From positions 1 to 64,000 of the forward strand of contig CASFJV010000012.1 of assembly GCA_949295125.1 (NCBI GenBank): 64,000 nucleotides of DNA, in the 5' to 3' direction. This stretch comes from an uncultured Spirochaetales bacterium. GTDB taxonomy: Bacteria > Spirochaetota > Spirochaetia > Sphaerochaetales > Sphaerochaetaceae. The position numbers were made by a program, and so were the translations under genes. Of this stretch, positions 1 to 8,159 are shown piece after piece (positions within the stretch are counted from its first letter, which is position 1; each line of letters opens with the position of its first letter). The notes below the pieces were generated by a model. That model made no database searches and had not been told where the DNA came from. It saw only the letters and a program-made list of their open reading frames with translations.

Positions 1-186
1 TCAAATAAGTTGAAGCCAGGTCAGAATGTACCACGTTCTGGTCAATATGGATTATACGGACCTCGCGGTGGATATACTGGACGTGAAGTTACTTGTGTTC
101 GAAACGAAGTCCTTCCACCAACTCCGAAACCGAACATGTACTATCAACTTAATGATCCTACAAAGCACAAGGGAAATCATTCATGA
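1..186 (+). CDS. Small KPGQ/SGQY-type protein, 3' part only
   Basis: The window opens inside this reading frame, so the start codon is missing; 61 codons and a TGA stop at 184-186 are visible. The peptide shows KPGQ, then P-x-SGQY, GPRGG, TGRE, LPPTPKP and a DPTKH end. That pattern resembles the very short YjzC-like proteins that many bacteria carry and whose function is unknown. No signal peptide or membrane segment can be judged without the N-terminus. At most a few codons are probably missing, because such proteins are about 60-70 residues long. No promoter can be seen. Confidence 0.6.
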   Translation, partial: SNKLKPGQNVPRSGQYGLYGPRGGYTGREVTCVRNEVLPPTPKPNMYYQLNDPTKHKGNHS

Positions 187-499
187 AAGGTATGTCTTGT
201 TTATGGGAATACAGGTAAAGTAAAAATATGCCATGTATTCATCGCTTCTAATTAATTGATAGGGCAGCATGACTTAGAAAACAGAAGCTGCCCTGTCAAA
301 TATTTTCCAGATATTTCAAATAAATGCTTTTCATGCTGTGATTATAGAAATATACGTATACCAGTTTAATGGATTTTCTGTGGTAGGAATTTGGCAGGAA
401 AAACCTGAAATAATAGCTATATCTGATACAAAAATAAGAGAATCGTCATAAAACAATTCCTTGCAGTATAACGATTCTTCTAATAGCGATAAAATCTGG
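187..499. other. Intergenic stretch with one hairpin, no gene seen
   Basis: This 313-bp gap lies between the convergent KPGQ-type gene and guaA. I see no convincing reading frame in it. The only structure is an inverted repeat with arms at 258-268 and 287-297 (core AGGGCAGC/GCTGCCCT, extended by three pairs including one G-T wobble) and an 18-base loop. Neither side carries a proper T-run, so it is a weak candidate for a shared terminator of the two convergent genes. Confidence 0.4.
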
Positions 500-1480
500 T
501 CACTCCCACTCAATTGTGCCACAGGGCTTTGGTGTCATATCATACACTACCCTGTTCACGCCTTTCACTTCAGTAATGATCCTTTCTGTGATATGCGAGA
601 GCAATTCAAAAGGAATATTCTCGACAGTTGCAGTCATGGCATCCTTTGTATTGACAGCCCTTATGATTACAGGATATTCAAAGCACCTCTTTCCATCCCT
701 GACTCCAACAGACTTGAAATCTGGAACAGCCGTGAAGTACTGCCATACTTTTCCCTCCAGGCCATTCTTTGCGAACTCTTCCCTGAGAATTGCATCTGAC
801 TCCCTTACGCACTCCAAGCGATCCCTTGTGATTGCTCCAAGGCATCTTACGCCAAGTCCAGGTCCTGGGACTGGCTGGCGGTATACCATGTTGTCTGGAA
901 GGCCCAATGCCTTTCCTACTACCCTAACTTCATCCTTATAAAGGAACTTAAGAGGCTCAACGAGCTCAAATTTCAGGTCTTCAGGCAATCCTCCGACATT
1001 GTGGTGTGCCTTCACTCCATCACTTTCAAGGATATCTGGATAGATAGTGCCCTGTGCAAGGAAATCAATTCCTTCAAGCTTCCTTGCCTCCTCCTCGAAT
1101 ACCCTGATGAACTCAGCGCCGATGATCTTCCTTTTCTTCTCAGGCTCTGCAATGCCGGCAAGCTTATCAAGGAATCTGTCCACAGCATCCACATAGATAA
1201 GGTTAGCATCCATCTCTTCCCTGAAAACCCTGACTACCTGCTCAGGTTCACCTTTCCTAAGAAGGCCGTGATTCACATGGACGCATACGAGATTCTTCCC
1301 GATTGCCTTGATCAGCAGGGCTGCTACTACAGAAGAGTCTACTCCGCCAGATAATGCTAAAAGTACTTTTCCATCCTTTACCTGTGCCTTAATTTTCTCA
1401 ATTTCACTTGCAATAAATGCATCTGCAAGTTCCTTAGTCGTGATCCTTGCCATATCTTCCGGGCGTTTGTTGTCACTCAT
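500..1480 (-). CDS. guaA: GMP synthase, stand-alone ATP-pyrophosphatase subunit
   Basis: This enzyme adenylates XMP and aminates it to GMP in purine synthesis. The 326-residue protein has the PP-loop SGGVDSS at residues 44-50 and a C-terminal dimerisation domain ending in KPCGTIEWE. The usual bacterial enzyme has about 510-525 residues with an N-terminal class I glutamine amidotransferase domain; that domain is absent here, as in the split archaeal enzymes. The chosen ATG at 1480 has AAGGAG about 5 bases upstream. A longer frame to 1525 lacks such a site. The start is clean and the upstream gene is divergent, so truncation by frameshift is unlikely. The enzyme must use a separate GATase subunit, not seen in this window, or free ammonia. 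Confidence 0.93.
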   Translation of the reverse strand: MSDNKRPEDMARITTKELADAFIASEIEKIKAQVKDGKVLLALSGGVDSSVVAALLIKAIGKNLVCVHVNHGLLRKGEPEQVVRVFREEMDANLIYVDAVDRFLDKLAGIAEPEKKRKIIGAEFIRVFEEEARKLEGIDFLAQGTIYPDILESDGVKAHHNVGGLPEDLKFELVEPLKFLYKDEVRVVGKALGLPDNMVYRQPVPGPGLGVRCLGAITRDRLECVRESDAILREEFAKNGLEGKVWQYFTAVPDFKSVGVRDGKRCFEYPVIIRAVNTKDAMTATVENIPFELLSHITERIITEVKGVNRVVYDMTPKPCGTIEWE

Positions 1481-1589
1481 AGTCACTCCTTCCTTTGACT
1501 GCATAATGTATTTTAAGGGTATCAAAAGAATAATATTCTGTCAGCCTTTTATTGCTTTTCATTTCTTTATGACGCATTATTAGAAAGTT

Positions 1590-2195
1590 ATGGATTCATC
1601 AGAGTTTAGAAAGAAGTTCTTCTGCATGCTGATCGGAGTGCTTGGAATGGGAGTATTCCTTTCATTTATACTGCAGGTCGGCTATGGTTCAGATACATCA
1701 TCGTTCATGAACAACTCAATAGCTTCCCGTTTCAATCTTTCATTTGGCACCACCATGATAGTCACAAATGCGATTCTCTTTATTCCTGAGCTCATATGGG
1801 GAAGGAAACTGATTGGATTTGGAACAATAGCAAATATGACCTTAATCGGCTATACATCAGACTTCTGCACCATGCTTGAGAACAGGTATCTGCCAGAGGA
1901 AATGTTCACAGAGCAGCCATACAGGGTCATCACATTCATTGCAGCACTTGCCACATTCCTCTTCTTTGTTTCGATCTATATGAATGCAGGAATGGGACAG
2001 GCTCCGTTTGATGCCGTTCCGACAATGGCAAGTGAAAAGCTGAAGCTTCCGTTCAAGTACTGCAGGATGTGCTGGGATTTCCTTGCAATCATCATAGGTA
2101 TGGCAGCGGGAGGGCACTTGACAGTGGCAACCGTAATACTGGCATTCACGGTAGGCCCTACCGTTTCCTTCCTTGGGAAAGCAATCAGGATCTGA
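1590..2195 (+). CDS. YczE/YyaS/YitT-like integral membrane protein
   Basis: The 201-residue hydrophobic protein has about five predicted membrane segments. It contains the motif GMGQAPFDAVP near residue 133, which resembles the YczE/YyaS group of bacterial membrane proteins; their function is poorly defined. The start is the ATG at 1590, in a region without a Shine-Dalgarno sequence. A TTGCTT (1552-1557) and CATTAT (1575-1580) pair spaced by 17 bases could be its promoter, giving at most a very short leader. It diverges from guaA and abuts the convergent deaminase gene with no gap. Transport or membrane homeostasis would be a guess. Confidence 0.7.
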   Translation: MDSSEFRKKFFCMLIGVLGMGVFLSFILQVGYGSDTSSFMNNSIASRFNLSFGTTMIVTNAILFIPELIWGRKLIGFGTIANMTLIGYTSDFCTMLENRYLPEEMFTEQPYRVITFIAALATFLFFVSIYMNAGMGQAPFDAVPTMASEKLKLPFKYCRMCWDFLAIIIGMAAGGHLTVATVILAFTVGPTVSFLGKAIRI

Positions 2196-2681
2196 TCACT
2201 TCCAGAAATCGATATGATCCCTGCAGATTTCAGCTAATAAGCCTTCATCATCTGCAGGACCTTCTATCTTAATCTCTTTTTGCCCTCTTGAAATCACTTC
2301 ACGGGAAGAGAGCGAGAAAGTCGGATTCTCTTCATTTGCCCCTGTGAATTTCAGGAGGTCTTTTTCAGTTGCCCCAAAGACAAGGCGTCCGACATTAGTC
2401 CAGTAAAGGGCACCGGTACACATGCAGCATGGCTCAAAATTAGAGTACAGCGTACAGTCTTTCAGGAACTCCGGAGAGTAAGCCTTTGCAGCTTTAAGCA
2501 GAAGGAGTGTCTCTGCATGGTATGCACTTCCACCGCTTTTAAAATCATTTCCCTGTTCCAGGAGGATATTTCCATCCTTATCTGCAAGAAGTGCCCCAAA
2601 CGGATGATTTCCATTTTCCATCGCACTATGTGCAATCTCAGCTGTGCGCCTCAATAATTTCTTATCAAGATCCGTCATCAT
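2196..2681 (-). CDS. Nucleoside/nucleobase deaminase, CDA-fold
   Basis: This zinc-dependent deaminase of the cytidine/guanine deaminase superfamily has 161 residues. HAE at residues 55-57 supplies a zinc ligand and the catalytic glutamate, and PCCMC at 84-88 supplies the two cysteine ligands. Overall it resembles guanine-deaminase-like or TadA-like stand-alone enzymes. The exact substrate cannot be read from sequence. The start at 2681 (ATG ATG) has GGAAG just upstream, right after the lysC stop, so lysC and this gene form a two-gene unit 7 bases apart. An upstream extension to 2708 would overlap lysC and has no ribosome site. Confidence 0.85.
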   Translation of the reverse strand: MMTDLDKKLLRRTAEIAHSAMENGNHPFGALLADKDGNILLEQGNDFKSGGSAYHAETLLLLKAAKAYSPEFLKDCTLYSNFEPCCMCTGALYWTNVGRLVFGATEKDLLKFTGANEENPTFSLSSREVISRGQKEIKIEGPADDEGLLAEICRDHIDFWK

Positions 2682-2688
2682 TTCTTCC

Positions 2689-3993
2689 TTACTTGAACAG
2701 CTTATCATATACTGCTCTGACAGCCTTTTCCCTGTCCTCTTCCCTTATGCCAAATGCATAGGAGACATCTGATGCTCCATAATTGAGGAAACTTATTCCG
2801 ATATTGCTTTGCCTAAGAGCTTCCGCTGCCTTTATGTATGAGCCATCATCAAGCACTGAAGAGCCGACTATGCCGAGAATGGCATGGCCCCTGTCTACAG
2901 AAATCTCATCCAGTTCAAATTCACTTTTCAGACGGTCACACATGGCACTGAGAACACTGTCATTTGCCATTGTGCTGTCAAAAAACCATACAATGGAATC
3001 TATTCCATAGAGTGAAAATGATGGGCGTACACCAAAAATATGAAGCATAGTGAGAAGGGCATGGCGCATGCCATGTTTCTTGAAAAGCATGAGCTTCCTG
3101 AGCTTTATGCGTGAAAGGTTTCCTCTTGCAGAGACTCCTGCAAGCTTCATTTCCTTGACATCAGGAGTAATTATGGTTCCCTTATCATCCGGACGGTTCG
3201 TATTCCTGATGTTTATTGGGACACCAGCTTTCATAACAGGAGCAATCGCCTCTTCATGGAATACAGATGCTCCATAATCAGAGAGTTCCCTTACCTCGTT
3301 GTAACTCAGGCTGTCAATTGTCCTTGGATTATCCACAATCCTCGGATCTGCAGAAAGGAAACCTGAAACATCTGTCCAGTTTTCATAGATATCTGCATTT
3401 AGAGCCCTGGCTACAACACTTCCTGTTATATCAGAGCCGCCCCTTGTGAATGTCTTTATGTTTCCGCTCTCTGTTGATCCATAGAAACCTGGGAAAACAA
3501 AGCCCTTATTATCCGAATCATCCACAATGCGTGAAATCTGTTCGTAGCTGAAAGGGTTAACAGTGCCATCCTGGTTGATGATAATGCATGTAGAGCTATC
3601 TACGAACTCAAATCCAAGGTACTGGCTTATAAGGAATGCAGAAAGGTATTCTCCACGGCTGGCGGCATAATCCGCACCAAGGCCGGCATCAATATTCCTC
3701 CTGATCTCATCAAGCTCTGCAATGAGCGCTTTCTTCTCAACTTTAAGACCATCAGCAATCTCAAGGAAGCGCTCTTCAATTATGCTGAATGTATCCTTGC
3801 ATCCAAAGCCCTTCTGAACTTCTTCATTGCATTTATATAAAAGGTCAGTTATCTTCTGATCTTCCCTGTTTCTCTTTCCGGGGGCAGATACGATAATCGC
3901 CCTTCTGTCTTTGTCAGCCTCTATAATCGCTTTTACTTTTTCAATCTGCCTCGTATCGGCTACGCTTGAGCCACCAAATTTTGCTACTATCAT
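2689..3993 (-). CDS. lysC: Aspartate kinase
   Basis: This enzyme phosphorylates aspartate, the first step towards lysine, threonine, methionine and diaminopimelate. The 434-residue protein starts with the kinase motif KFGGSSV (residues 5-11) and has the FTRGGSDITG segment typical of the amino-acid kinase fold. Its C-terminal 130 residues look like paired ACT domains, which usually bind lysine or threonine for feedback inhibition. A Shine-Dalgarno GAGAGG lies before the ATG at 3993. No lysine riboswitch fits in the 79 bases separating it from the divergent MATE gene. Downstream it is followed at 7 bases by the deaminase. No other pathway gene is near. Confidence 0.93.
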   Translation of the reverse strand: MIVAKFGGSSVADTRQIEKVKAIIEADKDRRAIIVSAPGKRNREDQKITDLLYKCNEEVQKGFGCKDTFSIIEERFLEIADGLKVEKKALIAELDEIRRNIDAGLGADYAASRGEYLSAFLISQYLGFEFVDSSTCIIINQDGTVNPFSYEQISRIVDDSDNKGFVFPGFYGSTESGNIKTFTRGGSDITGSVVARALNADIYENWTDVSGFLSADPRIVDNPRTIDSLSYNEVRELSDYGASVFHEEAIAPVMKAGVPINIRNTNRPDDKGTIITPDVKEMKLAGVSARGNLSRIKLRKLMLFKKHGMRHALLTMLHIFGVRPSFSLYGIDSIVWFFDSTMANDSVLSAMCDRLKSEFELDEISVDRGHAILGIVGSSVLDDGSYIKAAEALRQSNIGISFLNYGASDVSYAFGIREEDREKAVRAVYDKLFK

Positions 3994-4072
3994 AAAAACC
4001 TCTCACCCCGATGATATTAGAAAAACAAACAGTCTTGCAATAATTATGACTTTCCTATAAATCTTATCTGTT

Positions 4073-5431
4073 ATGTCTGAAGAAATAGAGAAGAAAACAA
4101 AACTGAATATCATGGGTACAGAGACCATTGGAAAACTTATCATGAAGATAAGCCTTCCCATTATGATAAGCATGCTGGTCCAGGCCCTATACAACATTGT
4201 TGACAGCATATTCGTATCCTGGCTCAGTGAGGAAGCCCTGGCTGCCGTCACTCTCGCATTCCCACTTCAAAACCTCATGATCGCATTCTCAATAGGAACT
4301 GCCGTAGGTGTGAACAGCCTTCTCAGCAGAAGGCTCGGTGAAGAGAAATATGATGAGGCTGATAGTGCAGGACGCAACGGAATATTCCTTGCTTTTGCGA
4401 CATGGCTCGGCTTTGCGGTTTTCGCACTCCTCTTTGCAAAGCCTTTTCTTGGAATGTTCACATCCGACAGTGAGCTTCTATCAATGTCAGTCGTATACGC
4501 AAGGATATGCCTTATTGCCTCTTTAGGAATATTCATTGAAGTTACATGCGAACGCATCATGCAGGCCAGCGGAGACTCATTCCATTCAATGATCACCCAG
4601 ACTGTCGGAGCAATTACAAACATCATACTCGATCCTATCTTCATTTTCACTTTCAGGATGGGAGTGGCTGGAGCAGCAATTGCAACTGTCATCGGACAGG
4701 TGGTTGCAGCCATCCTGGCCGTCTATTTCATTCACAGGGGAAAGCATATAAACCTGAGCATGAGAGGATTCAGGCCAAGAGCAAAAGTGATAAGGGAAAT
4801 CTACCAGGTCGGTTTCCCTACAATCATCACAAACAGTATCTCAACCCTTATGGTAAGTGCTCTCAATGGCATACTGATTGCCTTCAGTACAACAGCAGTA
4901 TCTGTTTTTGGCATTTACTTTAAGCTTCAGAGCTTCATTTTCATGCCTGTATTCGGACTCTCTGCTGGTATGATATCCATCATAGGCTTTAACTATGGAG
5001 CAAAGAACAGGCACAGGATCACGGAGACAATAAGGAAAGGATGCATGATTTCCTTTGGAATAATGTTTACAGGATTCCTTATATTCCAGATATTCCCGGA
5101 ACTCCTTCTGCTGATGTTCAACTCTTCTGAAGAGATGGACAGAATGGGAATTCCGGCTCTCAGGATCATCTCATTCTGCTTCCTTCCTGCAAGCATATCA
5201 ATTGCACTCGGCGCTGCATTCCAGGGAACGGGAATCGGATTGTATACAATGATCATCTCAATCCTCAGGCAGCTTGGAATCCTTGTTCCCGCAGCATTCA
5301 TAATGAGCCGCATTTTCGGCCTTGCCGGAGCCTGGTGGGCATTCAGCGTCTCAGATATCGTGGGCCTGGCCTTATCCATCGCTTTCTATATGGATATCTA
5401 CAGGAAGAAGATCAAGCCCCTTTCGAAATAA
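4073..5431 (+). CDS. MATE-family multidrug/cation efflux transporter
   Basis: The 452-residue protein shows about twelve hydrophobic segments in two homologous halves, as in MATE (NorM/DinF-like) exporters, which use Na+ or H+ gradients to export organic cations. The N-terminal half contains the family-type segment LVQALYNIVDSIFVSW near residues 36-51. The ATG at 4073 has no Shine-Dalgarno. TTGCAA at 4035-4040 with TATAAA at 4056-4061 is a possible promoter and would give a leader of only a few bases. A strong intrinsic terminator follows the gene. The substrate cannot be inferred from sequence. Confidence 0.9.
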   Translation: MSEEIEKKTKLNIMGTETIGKLIMKISLPIMISMLVQALYNIVDSIFVSWLSEEALAAVTLAFPLQNLMIAFSIGTAVGVNSLLSRRLGEEKYDEADSAGRNGIFLAFATWLGFAVFALLFAKPFLGMFTSDSELLSMSVVYARICLIASLGIFIEVTCERIMQASGDSFHSMITQTVGAITNIILDPIFIFTFRMGVAGAAIATVIGQVVAAILAVYFIHRGKHINLSMRGFRPRAKVIREIYQVGFPTIITNSISTLMVSALNGILIAFSTTAVSVFGIYFKLQSFIFMPVFGLSAGMISIIGFNYGAKNRHRITETIRKGCMISFGIMFTGFLIFQIFPELLLLMFNSSEEMDRMGIPALRIISFCFLPASISIALGAAFQGTGIGLYTMIISILRQLGILVPAAFIMSRIFGLAGAWWAFSVSDIVGLALSIAFYMDIYRKKIKPLSK

Positions 5432-5441
5432 TTGCTTTATT

Positions 5442-5466
5442 AGTCCTGCCAGGTGCAGGACTTTTC
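5442..5466 (+). terminator. Intrinsic terminator of the MATE gene
   Basis: A perfect 8-bp stem AGTCCTGC/GCAGGACT (5442-5449 and 5455-5462) with a five-base loop runs into TTTTCCTTT. It begins 11 bases after the MATE stop codon. Confidence 0.85.
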
Positions 5467-5613
5467 CTTTCTCGGTCATCTCCTTTTGAAATACTGATAG
5501 CAGCTGCTTTTACTCAAAGAGATAGGAAAATGTTGAAAACTTTACTTATCTAACTTTTTTCTTTACTTATGACCCAGATCACTTATACTGAAGAAAAAAA
5601 TGGAGGACTGGGT

Positions 5614-6225
5614 ATGAAAAAATTACTGCTAATATTGCTTACCGCTTTTCTATTCCTGATTCCGCTTTCTGCAAGAAGCTATTTCAGCATTACACTCTCT
5701 CCATATTTTGATGGAGGGAATATCCTCTGGACAGATGGGAATGATGTAAAATACACGGAAATCGGAGGAAATGCAAATCTGGATCTTGCAATGATGATGG
5801 ATATCGGAGATGTAATAAGCTGGGGAGGAACATTTGGAAGCGGAGTAAGGCTTCCGTTCTATGAAAATGCATCATCAGAACAGGTCCTGTATGACTATGC
5901 TTTCACGCCATACGTGGCAACCACACTGGGAATTAAGTTCGATGAAAAGTTCTATATGGATCTCAGTGCAGGAGTTTCAATGCTCATCGGCCTTCCATCA
6001 GAAGGTGAAGGAGCACTTTATTTTGACCTGGCAGAAATATTTGCAGGGGCATCATTCCTTTACAATTTCTCCCATTCATGGGCTTTCAGGGCAGGCATTA
6101 ATGCATCTGTGAATCCAGGACTGCCGATAATATACATCAATAACTCCGGAAACAGCACTGAAGGTGCCATGCTTCGCATCGGATACCGCATAATGCCGTT
6201 TGCAGGAATTGCACTGACATTCTGA
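5614..6225 (+). CDS. Small outer-membrane beta-barrel protein
   Basis: The 203-residue protein begins with a clear signal peptide (MKKLLLILLTAFLFLIPLSA) and then alternates aromatic/hydrophobic and polar residues in strand-length blocks. It ends in the pattern IALTF, the C-terminal phenylalanine of an outer-membrane beta barrel. The size would suit an eight-stranded barrel. The ATG at 5614 is preferred over an upstream in-frame ATG because GGAGG lies just before it and the signal peptide starts there. No close family is recognised; a porin or surface protein is likely. It stands alone between the MATE terminator and the convergent alcohol dehydrogenase. Confidence 0.75.
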   Translation: MKKLLLILLTAFLFLIPLSARSYFSITLSPYFDGGNILWTDGNDVKYTEIGGNANLDLAMMMDIGDVISWGGTFGSGVRLPFYENASSEQVLYDYAFTPYVATTLGIKFDEKFYMDLSAGVSMLIGLPSEGEGALYFDLAEIFAGASFLYNFSHSWAFRAGINASVNPGLPIIYINNSGNSTEGAMLRIGYRIMPFAGIALTF

Positions 6226-6226
6226 G

Positions 6227-6279
6227 AAAAAAAATTGTGGTACGGACTAAATGGCTTCAAAGAAAAATCCGTACCACAA
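6227..6279 (-). terminator. Intrinsic terminator of the iron alcohol dehydrogenase transcript
   Basis: A perfect 12-bp inverted repeat TTGTGGTACGGA/TCCGTACCACAA (6235-6246 and 6268-6279) is followed, reading the minus strand, by eight T residues (plus-strand A-run 6227-6234). It therefore ends transcripts from the 6381-7556 gene. The plus-strand side has no T-run. Confidence 0.8.
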
Positions 6280-6315
6280 CTCAGCCTAAGAAAGGATAGA
6301 ACTAAAAAGAGGGAG

Positions 6316-6368
6316 ATATATGTTTGTTTTCTTAAGCTAACAATATGTTAGCCTAATAAAACATATAT
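6316..6368. repeat. Nested AT-rich inverted repeats between convergent genes
   Basis: An outer pair ATATATGTTT (6316-6325) and AAACATATAT (6359-6368) encloses an inner perfect stem GCTAACA/TGTTAGC (6336-6342 and 6346-6352) with a 3-base loop. No T-run follows on either strand, so it is not a classic terminator. It could be a bidirectional end or a 3' stabiliser. Confidence 0.5.
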
Positions 6369-6380
6369 GTCAATACCCTC

Positions 6381-7556
6381 TCAGAAAACCTCATCCAGGA
6401 TTTTGAGGATATCATCCTTATCGGCAGATCGCGGGTTTACAATCAGCGCACCATCATTCAGAGCCCTCTCTGCTATTTCAGAGAAATCAGATTTCCTGAC
6501 ACCCTTCTCACTCAGCCTCAGGGAAATTGGAGCAAACTCCTTTATGCGTGATATGAATGTCTCCACCTCAGCTATTGCCCTTTCTGCCCTTTTATCTTCT
6601 GCTGTAGATGCATATACCTCAGCACCTGCTAAATACAGGAGCAGATCTGCATAGTCCTTATCAGCTTTTTCCATGTTAAAGCGCATGCATGCTGGAAGGA
6701 GTATTGTCATTGCCTCTCCATGCGGCACTGAACATACCCCGCCTACACTGTGCCCAATTGCATGGACAATACCGACCATGCTGTTTGAAAATGAAGCCCC
6801 TGCAATATATGAAGCAAGCGCCATATTAAGCCTGGCTTCCCTATCCTTCGGCTTCCTGACCGCAGTTTCAAGGCTTTCAACAATCATCTTGATTGCAATT
6901 GTGGCATAGCCCTGGCTGATCGGATTTTTCTGAAGGCATGAATATGCTTCTATCGCATGAGTCAGTGCATCAAGCCCTGTAAGTGCTGTTATTCTTGCAG
7001 GCATTGATTCAAGCACCCTCACATCAAGGACTGCAACATCAGGAAGGAGGAATGATGAAATGAATTCAAGCTTCACTTTCCTTTCATTGTTCTTTATTAC
7101 AGCTACCGATGTTGCCTCACTGCCTGTACCGCTTGTAGTCGGAATAGCTACAAATGGAACAGCCTGTCCGCGTGGAAGCATCTCAGCTCCAACGTATCTC
7201 ATGATATCTTTCCCACCCTGGCTGATCAGCATCCTGAGCCCTTTTGCAGTATCGAGCACTGATCCTCCCCCAAGGGCAATGATTGAGTCCGCATTCTCCC
7301 TGCGGTAGATCTGGGAAATATCGTTTACAGTTTCAATTGAACTGTCCAGCGGAATATCCGAAAAGACAGCAACAGCCTTCATTCCGCCTTTTTTCAAGGC
7401 ATCCTCAAGGATCTTCACTGAGCCAATCTTAAGAAGAGTTGCATCCGTAAGGATCATAGGCCTCTTTGAGCCTAGAAGATTAAGCTCAGATGAGATGTTT
7501 TCAAGTGCATAGTCTCCAGCAAGGAGCTTAGCTGAGTTTACGAATTCAAAATACAT
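6381..7556 (-). CDS. Iron-containing alcohol dehydrogenase
   Basis: The 391-residue protein belongs to the group III (Fe/Zn-dependent) alcohol dehydrogenases, which interconvert alcohols and aldehydes with NAD(P)H. It has the nucleotide loop GGGSVLD, the PTTSGTGSEAT segment, and the metal ligands in LTGLDALTHAIEAY and the later AIGHSVGG and PHGEA blocks. The ATG at 7556 is chosen because AGGA lies eight bases upstream; a TTG six bases earlier lacks spacing. It starts 2 bases after the SCP2-like gene, so the two are co-transcribed. Substrate is unknown; the neighbours hint at a long-chain or other hydrophobic alcohol or aldehyde. Confidence 0.9.
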   Translation of the reverse strand: MYFEFVNSAKLLAGDYALENISSELNLLGSKRPMILTDATLLKIGSVKILEDALKKGGMKAVAVFSDIPLDSSIETVNDISQIYRRENADSIIALGGGSVLDTAKGLRMLISQGGKDIMRYVGAEMLPRGQAVPFVAIPTTSGTGSEATSVAVIKNNERKVKLEFISSFLLPDVAVLDVRVLESMPARITALTGLDALTHAIEAYSCLQKNPISQGYATIAIKMIVESLETAVRKPKDREARLNMALASYIAGASFSNSMVGIVHAIGHSVGGVCSVPHGEAMTILLPACMRFNMEKADKDYADLLLYLAGAEVYASTAEDKRAERAIAEVETFISRIKEFAPISLRLSEKGVRKSDFSEIAERALNDGALIVNPRSADKDDILKILDEVF

Positions 7557-7558
7557 GA

Positions 7559-8032
7559 TCAAAATCCTAAAATTGCCATTCTATAGACGCTTAGAGTGCT
7601 TCTCTCCTTCGCAGGAAGGGATCTGAGAATCCTCTTATTCATGAATGATGGGAAAAGATATGATTCAGCAAGGTCAATGATCCTGACAAGAGCCATAGTC
7701 TCCCCGATATCTCCCTTAAGCTGGAAACGGTGTTCGGAATAAGCCCTGCTTATGCCCATCATGCCTGTGAACACAAGAAAGGCAGAATCAATGCTCTTGA
7801 ACTTGATTTCTATCTCTGCGTTCCCATTCCTTACCCTTTTCAGCTTGCCGTTTTCCTTCTTCATCATGAAGCTTGGACCATTTGGCGAGAGTGTCATAGC
7901 TACGGTAAAGCCTTCATGAAGGCCTTCAAATTCCCTTTTGATTCTCCCCTCTTTCCTGGCAAGCACCTTAAGTGCCCTGTATAGGAAAACAAGTACTGCC
8001 TGGCATACTTTTGTCTTGAATAAAGTTTTCAT
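7559..8032 (-). CDS. SCP2-like (sterol-carrier fold) protein
   Basis: The 157-residue protein has no catalytic motif. Its middle shows FTVAMTLSPNGPSF, EIEIKFKS and AFLVFTG segments followed by FQLKGDIGETMAL. That order resembles SCP2-type lipid-binding domains, in which a hydrophobic tunnel holds acyl chains. An N-terminal amphipathic stretch may touch membranes. The family call is a judgement from pattern, not from a search. The ATG at 8032 lacks a Shine-Dalgarno; a TTGACA-17-CATAAA promoter lies 8 bases upstream and overlaps a perfect palindrome. The stop is 2 bases from the alcohol dehydrogenase start, which suggests joint function. Confidence 0.6.
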   Translation of the reverse strand: MKTLFKTKVCQAVLVFLYRALKVLARKEGRIKREFEGLHEGFTVAMTLSPNGPSFMMKKENGKLKRVRNGNAEIEIKFKSIDSAFLVFTGMMGISRAYSEHRFQLKGDIGETMALVRIIDLAESYLFPSFMNKRILRSLPAKERSTLSVYRMAILGF

Positions 8033-8040
8033 GATTTTTG

Positions 8041-8079
8041 TTTATGACGTATTTATCTTTTTCTGTCAATATTGACAGA
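8041..8079 (-). promoter_or_regulatory. Promoter with overlapping 18-bp palindromic operator
   Basis: TCTGTCAATATTGACAGA at 8062-8079 is a perfect palindrome. Its TTGACA half (minus strand, 8064-8069) serves as the -35 box, with CATAAA (8041-8046) 17 bases on as the -10 box and the SCP2-like ATG 8 bases further. A repressor bound here would block the promoter. The TetR protein encoded at 9586-10146 is the obvious candidate. Confidence 0.7.
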
Positions 8080-8116
8080 TTATTATTTTATGTAAAAATA
8101 TTTAGGCAGAGTCATG

Positions 8117-8141
8117 AAAAAAGGGCACCGCAGGATGCCCT
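8117..8141 (-). terminator. Intrinsic terminator of the radical-SAM gene
   Basis: Minus-strand stem AGGGCA/TGCCCT (8136-8141 and 8122-8127) with an 8-base loop is followed by six T residues. It lies just after the radical-SAM stop and separates that gene from the SCP2-like promoter. Confidence 0.75.
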
Positions 8142-8159
8142 AAACCAAAAGAGAGTACG

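Noticed and set aside
331-522. A 63-codon minus-strand frame next to guaA
   Set aside because: It overlaps the end of guaA in another frame, has no ribosome site and no protein-like composition.
1481-1589. Purine riboswitch before guaA
   Set aside because: The divergent gap is too short and none of the conserved loop sequences could be found.
3994-4072. Lysine riboswitch before lysC
   Set aside because: Only 79 bases separate lysC from the divergent MATE gene, far too few for the element.
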